NCBI RefSeq assembly: GCF_000330505.1
Contig: NW_004443681.1
Span: 61,163 to 125,162, forward strand
Origin: Entamoeba invadens IP1
Lineage: Eukaryota; Evosea; Mastigamoebida; Endamoebidae
Reading direction: 5' to 3'
Length of the DNA stretch: 64,000 bases
The position numbers were made by a program, and so were the translations under genes. This document shows, in pieces, positions 45,363-59,119 of the stretch; positions within the stretch are counted from its first letter, which is position 1, and each line of letters starts with the position of its first letter. The notes under the pieces are model-generated. The model was given only the letters and a program-made list of their open reading frames with translations, made no database searches and had not been told where the DNA came from.

Positions 45363-48300
45363 TTAATTATCAAATGCGTTTTCAGAAATAATGACATTGT
45401 CTGCGTCTTCAAACATCACATTTTCTCGAGTGAACGATTGACAAAAACACATTCTTCCAATACTTTTTATATTTTTGTGTATTTCAATGCAATTTGTGTC
45501 TTTAAAATTTCTAAAACAACCATCACCAACTTGGGTTACATTAAGTGGAATTTTTCCGATTGTTGTTCCGTTTAAATTGACAATTTTTAAATTCTTTTGA
45601 ATATCACTTTTGTAAAAATTACATTCTTGCAGTGAATTTGGTGTTTTTCAAAATTGTCCGCAATTGTGAAAGTGACTGGTTGTTCTATTTCATTGATCTT
45701 ATTACCTTCAATTGTTATGTTCTTCAAGTTATTACAACTATTAAAAGTTTCAATTTGGCATTTTGGAAACTTTCCTTCAAAATGCAGACAACTTAATTTG
45801 TCGCAATGTATGAAGGCGTTTTTCTTAATAAAAGTGAGCGATTTTGGAAAATAAAGTTGTTCCAATTTGCTGCAATTTTTAAAACAAAACGCGCCAATTT
45901 CTTGCAGTGAATGTCCAAAGACTATTTGAGTGAGTAAATTGCAATGTAAAAACGCTTTATTACCAATCAAGACAACATTTTGTGGTACTGATATTTCATC
46001 TAACCAATACATGTTTTTAAATGTGTAATCTCCTATTTTGATGACACTCTTTGGAATGTCTATTGAAGACAATTGATAGCTATATTTAAAAGTTTTCTTC
46101 ATTGTTATGTTCATTTCTCTCGAATGTAAGACATCAATTTTAGTGAGTGAACAACACCTTTTGAACACTTTTGGTGAATTGAAAACAATGGTTGGAGAAA
46201 CAACTTTTTGTAGTTTGACGCACCCCTCAAACGCGGATTTTCCAATGAAAGTGACGCTTGATGGAATGTCTATGTCTTTTAAAGAAGCACAAAACATGAA
46301 TGCAGATTTCCCAATAATTTGCAAATGTGTTGGTAACACAATTTTGTTGAGTGAATAACATTTAAAAAACGCAAAATTGCAAATTTCAGTGAGTTTCGAA
46401 GGCAACACAATTTCTTCAAGATACATACAATTCGCAAAACAGTTGTTGAAAATGACTTGTATAGTGTCTGGGATCACAATTGAAGGAAGTGATTGTATTA
46501 AGTTGTTTCCTTCCGATAACGAAAGTACATCACAAGTGGTCACAAATTTCATCTGTGAGTAATCTTTATATGTAAAAACAACTTTGTCACAATGAACACC
46601 GCATTTCTCAAGTTTCTTCTTCTCCTCAAAAGTCACTTCCCCACTAAAACTCCCTTTACCACACAAATCAACCTTTCTTAAATTATTACATTTTGTGAAT
46701 AATTTGTGACCTATTTTTGTGAGTGTTGTTGGAATTGTGACCTCCTCAAGTGCACTCCCAAAACAATACTCATCAATTTCTTTGATATTCCCCAAATTCA
46801 GATTTTTGATGTAGTCATTTGCGAACATCATGAGTCCTATTTTAGTCACATTAACTGGAACTTCAATCTTCGTAATTTCTTTGTTTTTGCAAACACCAAC
46901 CCACTCAAAAAAACGCATCTTGTTTTGTATTTATATTTGGATTTGTTGTGAATTCTACAAGTTTTGATTTGCAATTATTTGCATCAAAACAAACGCTAAT
47001 TTGTGTGCACACATAGTTAAATTGTTCAATCACCTTCTGGTCTTCCTGTGTCACCAAAAACTCGACTTTCCTCTCATAATTTGGGATTTCAAGTTTTGTG
47101 AGTGATGTACAGTTTACAAAGCAGTTTGTTTCAATCTTTGCACTTTTGTTGATCACAAGTTCTTCAAGTGCAACACAGTTGTTGAAACATTCAAACCTTA
47201 TTTTTACAACATTTTCCATCCCAAAAATGTGTTTCAATTTTACACAATTTTTAAACATCATTCCTTTAAATTTTGTAACCAACGGTGACATATATACTTT
47301 TTCTAAATTTTGTATGCCACTGCAGCTCCAATTGAGTTTTTTTGTTGTTAGATTTCCAAAATCAATGACTTTAATGTACTTATCTTTTTTGAAAGGAGTG
47401 AAGTTAACTTTAATGTGTAAATCCTCTGCAAATATAACGTGGTTACATTCTTTGTTATAGTTATACGTCCCAAAAAGTACGTCAATATCCCAAGGAGAGT
47501 CTTTCTCTATTTTACATTCCGGTCCAACATCCAAATAAATATTGCCAAGACACTCGTAAAACGCGTCTTGTTCTATTTTAGTGACACTCTTTGGAATATC
47601 GACATCCAAATTGTAATTCTGCTGAAATGCACGCGAACAAATTTCAAGAAGATTCTCTGGAAGAACCACATCACTTAAAACATGGCAACCATCGCAACAA
47701 CCATTTGGAATTATAAACAGTGATTTCGAAAATGTCAAATGTTCAAGTTCTGTGCAGTTCTGAAAAGCACTTTCACCCAAAAAAGACACGGAGTCTGGAA
47801 TTTTAAGCGATTCAATTCCACATTGACTGAACGCTGAATCTCCAATTTTTGTAAGTGTGGGTGGGAGATCTATTTGTTTTAAATTGCCGCAGTTAAAAAA
47901 ACATCTTGTTGGTATTTTTCTGATGTTGTTGTGAAGATTAACAGAAACTAAATTTGTGTTATTATCAAAAACACTTGTTTTCAATTTTTTAATGTGAAGA
48001 GGAACACTTAATTCGGTTATTTCTGTGAAATTGTTGAGGAGTGATAAAGAGTAAATGTTGACTGATTTTGATATTTCATTGATGTCACTTATTGAGTTGG
48101 TAAAAAAGTCTTCGTTGTCTATTTTAACGTGTTTGTAAACAACTTTTAAATCCATAAAAAGAGAATACGAGTCTGTCAAAGAAACTGTAAACCACACTAC
48201 ATAACGTTTAACAAATGGAATTAAAGTGTCTTTTTTGTGTACAAGTGCTGTGTTTCAATGTAAGGAAACAGTTTTAAAGTACTTACAGAAATTGGGTTGT

Positions 48301-48424
48301 AGCGGAAACGGTCTAATATATTTAAAAACTTTTTGTTTATTTGAACAGCATTAACATAATCTTCATACAAGTAAAAGTACTTGGCGACAATTTGAAAAGA
48401 AAAGACGTCGAGTTGTGGTGGCAT
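45363..48424 (-). pseudogene. Large BspA-like LRR gene with three frameshifts
   Basis: Reading from ATG 48424: an F-box-like N-terminus (PPQLDVFSFQIVAKYFYLYE, FRYNPISVSTLKLFPYIET), then more than fifteen LRR units such as LTKIGDSAFSQCGIESLKIP and IPSSVTFIGKSAFEGC. The frame changes at the T6 run 48231-48236, at the A7 run 46907-46913, and near 45612-45620, after which LRR sequence (IPLNVTQVGDGCF) continues to a TAA at 45363-45365. If these are consensus errors, the product would be about 1,015 residues and complete at both ends. Two of the three sites are homopolymers, which favours that reading. Function is likely protein binding; location is unproven. Confidence 0.75.
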
Positions 48425-49159
48425 TCTGATGAATGAGTTTAAAAATTGAATTTTTTATATTTTAACTTACTATTAACATTAATTTTTATATTATTTATTT
48501 GGTTTATTGTTTTTTTTTCATATTAATATTTTAATAATTAAAATGTTTTAATTCAATCTACTATAAAAATGGTTTTAGAAAACTATATAATGATTATTTC
48601 ATTGAAAATTTTGAAAAAAAAAATAAAAAAAACAAAAAACTATAAAGTACTATTAAATTATTATTAGCCGTTTTTTCTGTGTCAGTTTATTTTTCAGATA
48701 TCTGTATAAAGTCGGATTTATAAAAATTGTGTGATTTAAATAATTAAATTGTTTATGTTCAAAAAACATGTTTTTGAATGAGAATTAGAACATGAAAATT
48801 GTTTTTAACAACTTAAATATATTAAAATATAAGCAATAGTTTTTTCTGTATTTGTTTATAACAGAATTTATTGGGAATCACATGTAAATTAACAATAATA
48901 ATCAATAAAATACTATCTATTTTTATATATTAAAATTATAAATTACAGTTTAAAACATGGAAATATTATTTTTATTTTTAAAACAATTTTGATGTGTTTA
49001 AACACAGTTTATGTCAATAAAAACGATGTTTTGTTTGATAATAATATTGTATATTTTACGTTTTATTAACGTAAAATTATTCATAAATAATTTAAACTTC
49101 ATATATGAATCATGACTCAAGTATTATGATAAATAGATGAACAAACTGTATTATTAAAA
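48425..49159. other. Intergenic stretch with a MITE family-B-like end
   Basis: Upstream space of two divergent genes. About 48665-48700 reads CCGTTTTTTCTGTGTCAG and TTTTTCAGATA, similar to the right end of the MITE at 20376-20538. A left partner is not clear. Confidence 0.35.
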
Positions 49160-50395
49160 ATGCGATTAGAAAGAATATACATCATGAATGTTGTTCTTTA
49201 TATGGATTTTAAATCCATAAAACGCCTTGTCTATGTTAACAAGTCTTGTCGTGAGGCAACGACGTTGTTATATACAACGCCATACAATATTGCTTTTGAT
49301 GAACACAAATTAACTAAAATGTCAAGATATTTTCCAAAAGTTGAAACACTTGTTGTTACTAAAGACATTTTTGATGATTCTTTTTCTTTGGACAAATTAA
49401 TGAACCTTTTCGTAAACTTGAAAGCACTTCATATTACGAGAAGAAACACACATAGCTCAATAGACACCAAAATATTACCTTTAGTGACTGATTTGTCTAT
49501 TGAAGATAGTGACACATTCATTGGGAACAATGCCTCTAAGCTAACAAGGTTGAGACGTTTTTCAATGTCACATGATTCTTATTACGGCGACAGTAATTTC
49601 CAGAGAAATTTATTTTCGTTGCAAACTCTTCAAGAAGTAACATTGAAACACACAATTAGTCAGATTTTATCACTCAAAGATGACATTATCAACTTACTGA
49701 GTAGAAATATAAAAGTGACCTTATAAGTGGAACACAATGACACTTCTGATTACTACAACATGGACTATGTAAACGACGAAAATGATGTGAAAGCAATCAA
49801 CGATTTTTACAATCAGAACAGGTGTAATCCACATTTATTGATATATAAAAGTGATTATGATACCCAGTTGGAAATGCCTTTATTGTCATCGGAAAGCATT
49901 TTTATGATGCAAGCTGTTGATGAAAATGATAGTGAGAGAATATGCCAAATGATTAAAGATATGCAGCTTAATAAATTGTTTATAGACTGTAGTGAAGCCA
50001 TTTGTGATAACCAAGAATTTTTACTTGATTTGAGAAAAGCAACAACACTGGAAGAAATACGAATAACAAGGTTTGGTGGTAAATTGTCGATACCAGATTC
50101 CATCAAGATTATTTCAATTAATTTTAAAGATGTAACAATCGTCACCAATAACGCTAAAATAGTGGAGATGAGTATCAAATGTTGTAACGCAAATGGATTG
50201 AGAGTGGAAGAAGGCGTATTGAAAAAAGTTTACTTTTGGCACCAAGGACTTGGTTTTACTTTTGTTCACAATGGAGGGGAATTGAAAAATACACTTTACA
50301 TTGATAATATCGACTTTGATTACAGTCAGTTAGACAACCCAGATGACCTCAAAGTGTACAAAGAAGGCAAACAAATCGTATTGAAAAAGGAATAA
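49160..50395 (+). pseudogene. F-box-like/LRR-type Entamoeba protein with one in-frame TAA
   Basis: Two open frames in the same phase (49160-49726 and 49727-50395) are separated only by TAA at 49724-49726. The N-terminus (LERIYIMNVVLYMDFKSIKR, VNKSCREATTLLYTTPYNI) fits the F-box-like start of a large Entamoeba family. The rest has irregular leucine-rich segments without the BspA Cys pattern (LRRFSMSHDS, LKALHITRRN, LEEIRITRFGGKLSIPDSIK). Expected product if the stop were sense is about 411 residues. It is either a one-step pseudogene, a sequencing error or read-through; the sequence cannot decide. Confidence 0.65.
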
Positions 50396-50567
50396 TAAGT
50401 TAATTTAACTTAAATTTTTGAGTTTAAAACTATGATTTAACAATTTTTTTGTCGAATTTTTAAATATAAACTTTGATATTTATTAGTATTTTGAATAATA
50501 TTTATTTATTATAAAAGTGCTAATTAATACTACTTACCAATAAATATTACTAAAAATAAAAAAAACA

Positions 50568-51855
50568 ATGAGTCAACTTGATGTGTACCATATGATGGTA
50601 GTTTCCCAATATTTTTCGACGATAAACAACTTAATTGTATTGGAAATGGTTTGTAAAAAGTTTCAAGGAAATATGGACAAATTTCACAACAACCCAGTTC
50701 CAATAAACAAAAAGACTATCAAATTTTTTCCAAAGATCGAAACACTTAATTTATGGAACTGTGACAATGAAGTTTTCGGTAATGATTTATTTAATAGAAA
50801 AAAAACTAGAAACAACAACCAAAATCGACTTCTTCCAAATCAATGTTTGGTTTGTAGTGACCTACGATTGTACTCAAACCCACTTACATTCAAATATCTC
50901 ATTTAAGAATGTTATATACACAAAAAGTGACAGAAAAGTTTATGGCGATGATATACCAAATACTATAAAAATGCTTGGATATGAATGTTATTCGCGTTCA
51001 AATTTTAAAAAATTTTCATTGCCTAACATAATCACCTCACTCTATGAGGGCTGTTTTTACTACTGTGAATCTTTATCTGTAATAACACTTCCAAGCAATT
51101 TGAGATAAATAGGAAACAAATGTTTTGGTAACTGTTTTGCATTGAAGGTACTTGACCTTCCAATAACAGTTACAACAATTGGGTGTTGTTTTGTTGACAA
51201 CTGTTACAGTCTTACGTCAATAAGTGTGCCAGAAACACTCACTTTATTGCCACAATATTGTTTCCATGGATGTAGCAAATTAAGTGGATTTTCGTTTCCT
51301 GGCCATTTGAAGTCGATTGGTGATTTTTGTTTCCAAGATTGTTCATCGTTAAAATCAATTGTAATACCCGACTGTGAATGTTTTATTGGCGAAAAGGGAT
51401 TTGATCATTGCATCAAATTGACTTCATGTGATATTGGTGGAAAAATTAACAGTATATATGATTTGTGTTTTAATTGTTGTTCTTGTCTTGTCTCAGTTGA
51501 TATCCCAAACACTGTTACCAACATCGGAAAGTCTTGTTTTCGCGAGTGTCACATGTTAAAGAATATAACTCTTCCTCATCAATTGCAAGCAATACCCCAT
51601 CAATGTTTCTTCAATTGTTTTGAATTAGAAAAAGTTGTTATACCCAAGAACGTCAGTGCATTGGGGTCTTGCGCTTTTAGTCGATGTATCAAAATACAAA
51701 CAATTGTAATACCAAGTCGTGTAAAGTCGATTGGATATGACTGTTTTTATGGGTGTCAATCTCTGGAAATTACCATTCCAAGCACAGTCACATTCACTGA
51801 TAAGTATTGTTTTAAAAAGTGTAAAAAAGTAATCAAAGAAAATAAAAATAAATAA
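50568..51855 (+). pseudogene. BspA-like LRR gene with one frameshift and one in-frame TAA
   Basis: Starts at ATG 50568 with the F-box-like domain (YHMMVVSQYFSTINNLIVLE, VCKKFQGNMDKFHNNPVPIN), closely related to the gene at 39834. The frame shifts at the A8 run 50798-50805, then FKNVIYTKSDRKVYGDDIPN matches the relative again. A TAA at 51106-51108 sits where LRR relatives have a sense codon (NLR-stop-IGNKCFGNC). About ten further LRR units follow to 51855, ending KENKNK. The intact product would be about 428 residues. Confidence 0.7.
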
Positions 51856-52409
51856 GTTGGAACAAACGTAAAATGTGGTTGTTGGTTTTTATTTTTTATC
51901 AACAGGAAGTTTTGTTTTTTGGGTTTTTTTAATTCTTTTACTACTTATAATTAATGAATTAATTTGTTATAAAATCCCATAATTTTTGAATAATTTATTG
52001 TTGTTGTAATTAATCAAAAACTAGACTGTTTATTATATGGTTTTATTATTAGCATATGTAATCGTATTATTTATGTCAGTTACAAAACCGATAAATTGGA
52101 TTTCCTATGTTTTAACCACATTATCCAAAACCACTAAAAATTCAATATCTTCCCACTTCATATTTTTTATCTTTTTCAAACCAAATTTATATGTAAAATT
52201 AAATTTTTATTTTATGTTTCAAAATAGATTTTTTTAATAAATCATTTAAAATGGTTGAATCGTTTTACAAACACAACAATTGTCAAACAAATATATTGAA
52301 AAACAAAGTTAATGTGTTAAATCATTAAATTTTGTCTTGATTATCAACTTTTGACGTTAATACTACTTCCTGTTATTAAAATTAACCCAAATGTTAAACA
52401 CAATACAAA
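51856..52409. other. AT-rich intergenic space between convergent genes
   Basis: No gene, RNA or repeat recognised. Confidence 0.5.
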
Positions 52410-54318
52410 TTACACAATCAAAGCTTTAATTTGTTTTATAACATTTTCAATTGGAGGTCTATCGCCTGCTTTATGTTTCCAAGAATCGCAAATTATTTTA
52501 TAGCATTCATCAGAGAAGTTCTCTGGTTTTGGAAGGCGTTTCCCCTTTGTAACAAAGTCGACCACATTCCATGGGTATAAAAATTCATTGGATGCATATG
52601 ACCGGCTCCACGCAAAGCATTCATACATAGTGACTGCAAATGAATATACATCTGCAGATATTTTGTATTTTTGGGACATTATCACTTCAGGTGCCATGAA
52701 AACTAATGTACCAATTCCTTTAGTGAATGTTATATTAGTCATCATCATATTAATATTTCTTGATGATCCAAAGTCAGTCAGTTTTGCATTCACCTTTTGA
52801 TCAAAATCGAGTGCAACAACAAGGATATTATCTGGCTTGATGTCTCTATGTAAAATGCCATTGGAATGAAGGTAGGATATGCCATATGCTGCATCTAACA
52901 CAATTTTGATCTTTATTTTATTCTCTATTCATTCACTCTTTTTATGCTTCACCAAGTCATGCAAAGACCCAATTTGTGCAAATTCAGTGACCATACATAT
53001 TTTATTTGGGATAAACACAGCACCATAGAAATGGACGATATAATCACTTCTGAATTTGTCCAACATTGACACTTCCTTTTCAAATTCTTCCATTTGTCCT
53101 TGGATGTAGCACAACCTTTTCATCTTTTTGATTGCAACAATATTGTTCTGATATCTTCCTTTATATACAATTCCAAAACTCCCTTCTCCAAGTTTAAATT
53201 CTTCGCAAATGTCATTTGGATTTAATCGTGTTGAGAGTTCTGTGTCAAATGCTATTTTGATGTTTGAAATTTTTTGTTCATTTGTAAAGACGTCTTGTAC
53301 AAAAATTGGATGTTATCTTTTATATGAAAAGTGTAAAGGGGTCTTACTTTAATTTCAATGTTTGCGCCTTGTTTCTTCTTCAAAAGAAGTTGACTCGGAT
53401 TGACCTCCATTTCATACATCTGGTCAAGTTCTTTTCATAGTACAAATTTGACCAAAACACCATGTTTCCCCTTCATGTTTGCAATTTGGAAATACTCTGA
53501 AGTGAATGTGTTGACATGAATAGCTCCCTCCAATTCATTTTCTTCTCCAAATTTCAAATAATCAGTTGAAACACCAAGTGAAGAATTGTTTAATAACTTC
53601 CACAGAACATTGGATTCATTAATCCAAAACTTTTCAACATACATGTTCTCTTTCTTCTCATTAAGTGCAAAATCAACTTTCTTCAGAATGGTATTGGAAA
53701 CAAAGTACATCACAGCAATCACACAAACAACAATGAAGACCGAGATAAAACAACTTATCATGATAACCCACCAAACTGGTTTGGAGTAACAAGTTGAGTG
53801 ATAATTGTTGAGCGAATACCAAAAGTCGCATGTTATACATTTGAATCATTTGCTGCTGCACAATGTTATTTTGATGAAAATAAAAGGCAGTGATCTTCTT
53901 CCACTAAATAATCTGATTCACATAATGTACATTTTCCATTCTGTGAATCGCATTCTACACAATTGGGATTTTTGGTACTGCAAAATACACAACGCTTGTT
54001 GACAAGAAAGAATCCACTTGAACACATTTTGCAGCCAAATCATTTGCAAAAAGACACCCTGTTAGATTGGATTTTCTTTCAATTTTATCAAATTCGTTGA
54101 CAAAGTAATTGTCGTGACATTTGGTGCATGTTGTTTTGTTTCTGCACTTCAAACAATTACTCGGACACATTTCGCATTGCGATGTGTTATCAAGGTAATA
54201 TTCATATTCACATTGAACACAAATTCCCGCATTGTTTTGTTACAACAAGACACAATGTGCAGCTGCAACATCATTTGGGACACAATTGGTATTATCCAAG
54301 TAATCCCACTTTGGTATG
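52410..54318 (-). pseudogene. TMK pseudogene truncated at its 5' end by a MULE
   Basis: From 54318 downwards: CxxC ectodomain pieces (VQCEYEYYLDNTSQC, CPSNCLKCRNKTTCTKC, CSTKNPNCVECDSQNGKC) in shifting frames; a membrane segment (ISCFISVFIVVCVIAVMYFV, about 53700-53760); a juxtamembrane part; then a kinase domain whose frame is open from about 53300 to 52410 with [40 protein letters not shown] and [13 protein letters not shown]. One in-frame TGA (52929-52931) interrupts the kinase, and the ectodomain and juxtamembrane have several shifts. The signal peptide and most of the ectodomain are absent; the MULE begins exactly where TMK similarity stops. Confidence 0.75.
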
Positions 54319-57157
54319 GTAAATGAGATTTAAACCCAAACCCAACACGTATACATTTGTTAATATAGTTAATTTTTAATACAACTAATAGAAACAATTT
54401 TACACCAAAAAACTATATTATATAATTACGTTTACTATTAAGAAACAATTATAAAGACAATAAAAAATATTTTTTACTTGTAAAAAAATCAATCATTTTT
54501 TTGGTTTTTTAAAAATCTTTGATTTGTTCTTTTTTCTTGTTTTGTTTTTTGCGTTTTATTGACAATGATTCATCGACATTCTTTGAAGTTTTAGTTTTTT
54601 CTTTCCTGCACACGCAATAACCAGAGGGTCTTTTACTTCGTCATTTTTAATATACCGTTTTGTCTTCTCGTAATTTGTCAATTTCTTCAACAAAACTAAC
54701 AACTTTTTTGAATACAGTTTTTCTCCTCAAATTGTATGTTAAATCAAACAATTTCTTTTTGACATCATTCTCATTCAAAGTGTTATTATCAGAAACGACT
54801 TTAACTTCATGAATAGTAACTATATTTTCCATAATTAAACATCCTTCTGCAAAATCATCTTGAGTAATAAGTGGTGCAGAACAAGGACCCTTCACGATTA
54901 GTCGTGTTTTACCCCTGATGTTTATGTAGTATCCAAGTGGACAACGCGGATCAACAAACACATCACTTCCTCTTTTTCTGAAGTATATCATATGACAACA
55001 AGGAACCCCCGTTTCAAAATACATTTCACATTCACAATTACATCCATTACCCAACGAACATTTACTCATACAAACAAACGTACAAAAGCTGTCCAAAATT
55101 ACTTCAAACTGTTTTTGAAGTAAGTTTGGGTATCACATTAATTGGGACCAGCAGTTTGAGAGCATTCATCTGTTCTTCAGAAAGTGTATTTTTGTTCGTT
55201 TGGAGTTGGTGTGTGTCCAATACAAAAGCCTTTGCCGCTTCCAATAGTGTTGGAATTCGACCATGTATTGGTGCTTTTGCATGTAAAAAAACCTTCTGCC
55301 AAATTTGAAGTTGAATACAGCGCTTGACATAATTGAGATGGCATAAAGGTATGTTTTATATCAAAGAGTGTTTTAAGAATATTAAACTTGTCAGATCGAT
55401 TATTGATATTTTTGTCTGTAAATGTATCAGATGACAACACTAGTTTTAAAAAATCGGAATACTCTTCGTGATCCAATGGTGTCATTATGTTTGAAATTGT
55501 ATCTTATAGTATGTTTTCTGAAGAAATTAACAATGTTAGTTTCGCTAAAAACAACGCCTCCGCTTTTTCACTATCAACGTTTTCTTTAAACAGTGAATCA
55601 AACAAATATACAATTTCATCGTCATATGAAAAATGCTTTTCTAAATTGCGATGTATGTGTAACCAGCAGTGTCTTATCTTTGTCTGTTGGCCAAATACTG
55701 AATATAGTGCTGATGATTTTGCTTTAGACCGGTCACATGTAAACCCAACGGGATATAAACATCTTAAATCAAGTTGCTGTTTAAGTTCTTTTAAATATTC
55801 CTCAAACACTTGTTTGGATACGTCACGTAAAAACCCAAATGACAACAATCTTGTTATATCATTCTTTTTAAAAACAACAACGAATAAAGGTTTGGAGAAT
55901 TTATTTGTGCAGTGTGTGTGTCATCTATGACAAGACATGAATTATCTTATTCATTAACTGATAGCATGTGGAGGCAAAAACATCCTACAAATCTCCTTTG
56001 AGTGTCCACGAATAACACAGTTGAAAAATCTGAAAGGGAATTTAGGTATATATTAAGCTTATTTCCTGTTTGATAGTTTGATATTTATAAGCTCTATTAC
56101 GAATATCATTAAGCATTTCAGGATTGTATGTAAAAAAGTAATTTAGCCTGGAAAGTTGCGTACTCACTTTCTGTTTTGCATCTCGAAGTATAATTTGTCT
56201 TTTATCAAATGGAATGAGTTCGTGTCGACCCTTTGTTATTGTTGTTTCCGAGTGATCAATGTGCCATGGATTGTAGTAAATAAATAGGCACTTTTGTTTA
56301 AATATGAAAACAACTATAGAAGAATTGCAACCAGCCGACTTACAACTATAAATTTGTTTAGGAGAGTCGGAGCGAGTGTGTGTTGCAGCATAAATTTGAA
56401 TTGTTAATGTGTCAGTTAATGTATAACAAAATCGTTTTATTTCTTTTGTACAAGAACCATCAATTGTTTCCCCAAGCATGTCATACAATCCTTTAACAAT
56501 TTTGTCATTTACCGAATACAACCTGTGTGTTATAGTGGGTTGTTGTTTAAAAACACACAAAATAGGTATTTCAATGGATCTATACAAGTTTAAAATGTTT
56601 TTTGCCTGAAGATCGTTACTTTGAAGCGATGAAAACGTGTTCCACGATGACATTTGTGTAACTTTGTGTTGTTCTTAAAGTCCTTTAAAATAAACATTGT
56701 TTGTCTGTATTAAGGTCATTGAAATTGTTAGTGTTAATTTGATAATAAGTAATAAATTATTATTATAGGGTTGTGTTTAAAGATAAAAGAACCATTATTT
56801 ATTATTTTAAATACATTTTTTGTATCATGAACAAGCATCCTTAAAAACACAACTCCAACAAAAAATATTATTTATATTCAAGTTTTTACGTTTAGTGATT
56901 TTTGATTATAATTAATTTTAATTTATTATTATAGTTTTTACTTAATCTAATATTTGAATTAATTGTTTTATTTTCTAATTTTTAATAACTAATTTATATT
57001 TTAACCATTATTTTTTGTCTTTTTTATTGTTTTTTAATAGTAAACGTAATTATATAATATAGTTTTTTGGTGTAAAATTGTTTCTATTAGTTGTATTAAA
57101 AATTAACTATATTAACAGATGTATACGTGTTGGGTTTGGGTTTAAATCTCATTTACC
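54319..57157 (-). mobile_element. MULE (Mutator-like element) with ~124-bp terminal inverted repeats
   Basis: Ends begin GGTAAATGAGATTTAAACCC and are almost identical inverted copies over about 54319-54442 and 57034-57157 (I count one difference), diverging further in. The interior has Mutator-type transposase pieces on the minus strand. I see no matching 9-bp target duplication at the edges, so the insertion site may have been rearranged. The left end abuts a TMK pseudogene. Confidence 0.75.
54647..56653 (-). pseudogene. Mutator-like (MULE) transposase, broken into four or more frames
   Basis: The N-terminal frame (56653-56042) has a zinc-binding style CKSAGCNSS...HIDHSE block typical of DNA-binding FLYWCH/WRKY-like heads of MULE transposases. 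Then LVIDDTHTAQINSPNLYSL supplies the first catalytic Asp region. YPVGFTCDRSKAKSSALYSV and CWLHIHRNLEKHF (55848-55504) give the second Asp and the C/H block of the MULE domain. The last frame (55096-54647) has a SWIM-type zinc finger: CNCECEMYFETGVPCCHMIY. Frames change near 56041, 55850, 55500 and 55100-55180. As written it cannot be active. Confidence 0.75.
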
Positions 57158-59119
57158 AAAACTGTAGATGTATTTTTAATAATATAATTGTAATTGATAT
57201 ATGATTATTTACAGTTTATAATCTTAATGTTTATTGTTGATGCAAACAATTAATTTACTTTTCTTTGACAAGTAATATTATGAAATATCTGTCAAAAATA
57301 CAATAAAAATATTGTATTAAATATATTGTTACAAAAAGGCATAATCTGAAAATAAACACTAACTGAATTATTAATAACATGAAACCAAGAAAGAAAAGGT
57401 TAGACGGTTCAGAAAAGTAAATTCTCAATATCATGTTAGCCCGATAAAATAGTTGGAAGTAAGATAATTGAATTTTAGGTGTTATTGTAATATATATAAT
57501 TATAAATTATTATTTATTTTATGTTGCCACGGGGTCTATCACGTGACAAAAGTGTTTTTTCTTTGTTATTTGCCACGTCACCAAAGTGGTCTTGAATTTA
57601 TGTTCACTTGGTTTTTTGGATCTAGCGGCGAGCTTAAAGCCGACTTTTGTAAATGAAAAAACTTAGAAACAGATAGTTATTTGAATCAATAATTGGCAAA
57701 ATAATGGGAAAACAAGCCAATTCAATTCTTAAATATGGGTTTATATTTTATTACTGCTGTGATTGCCATAATTAACACAAAAATTGTGACAAATGCAGCA
57801 CTGTTTTACATATCAAACCGATAGTTACAAATAACATCTTAATAACACAAATAATAAAGAATTAACAATCTATTAAATAATTGTATTTTTATTATAATAT
57901 GTAATATTATAAACCCAATAAACTAAAAATAAAACCAAAAAGCCATTAATTAATAATTAAAACTGCTATAAAACAACTAATAATAATAGAGAAATGTATA
58001 TTATCATATTTATATTTAACGTTACTAACCAAATATTTATATTTTAAAACTATATTAAATAATAATAATCAAACCCAAAAAGTAAAAGATGTATGTTAAT
58101 TATAAATAATACTATATAACAAATAATATCAATACTATTGTTTTAAACTATACAAATCTAAACAATGTATTAATAATTAATTAAATTGTTTAGTACATGA
58201 TTTATATTTATAACTTTAAACTTATAGTTTAAATAATTATATATTTATTATTAATGTGTAATGAACATTTAAATATTAGGATAGCTATGTCTACAAAAAT
58301 CGGGGATTTTATTTAGAAACGTACATAAATCAAAAGCAGTTATAGGACAAAATAATAAATTACTCTCAATAAAAATAATCAACCAAATCTATAACTTAAA
58401 ATATCAATAAAAATAGTTAAAAGACACACATATTGAAATATAGTTTATTTACCCAAAAATGATAGGTAATAAATACAAAATATCTCGGGATCAATAACAT
58501 TTAAATAACACAAATACAAACACCAAAAGAATAACAATTTGAAAAACAAAATTTCTAAAACATTGACATATTTTTAAAACAACAATATTTCTAAAAATAC
58601 CATGTGAATGCCAAAATAAAGTTCATATTAAAGACCTTTTAAAAAACCAAATATTACAAATCACAACACATTAAAAACCATCCAACGATAACAAATAAAT
58701 CAAAAGAGGTTCAAAATTTACAATAATAATTGTCAAAACGTGATACACACAACACAAATTATAACAAAATCAACTTTGCCATCAAACAAAACAAAGTTAA
58801 CAATCATATTTTTTTCACGCCAAAAAATTAAAAACGTCCGTGAGTAGAATTAATTCAGTCTTTTTTAACATCAATTTTGTATAGATTTGAACTGTTTTGG
58901 TTTTTTGATTGCAACAAACCGATTTGACAAAAAAAATACAAAAACATCAATTAATATAGTTTAGTTTATAGTAAAATTTACCAAAAATAAAATTATATAT
59001 TTTATAAAAAATTCTAACACTTTTACTAATTTAATTGTATTATAAAATTATACTATTATAAATATAAACAATTAAATAATAAACTAATACTTTAAAAATG
59101 ATTTAACTTCATGATACAA
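57158..59119. other. AT-rich intergenic stretch, no gene seen
   Basis: No continuation of the truncated TMK ectodomain is found beyond the MULE. A short less AT-rich patch at 57520-57655 (with GTCACGTGA-like and CCACGTCACC motifs) has no recognisable product. Confidence 0.5.

Noticed and set aside
45360..45575. Plus-strand 71-codon frame
   Set aside because: The minus strand here encodes LRR sequence continuing the large BspA-like gene.
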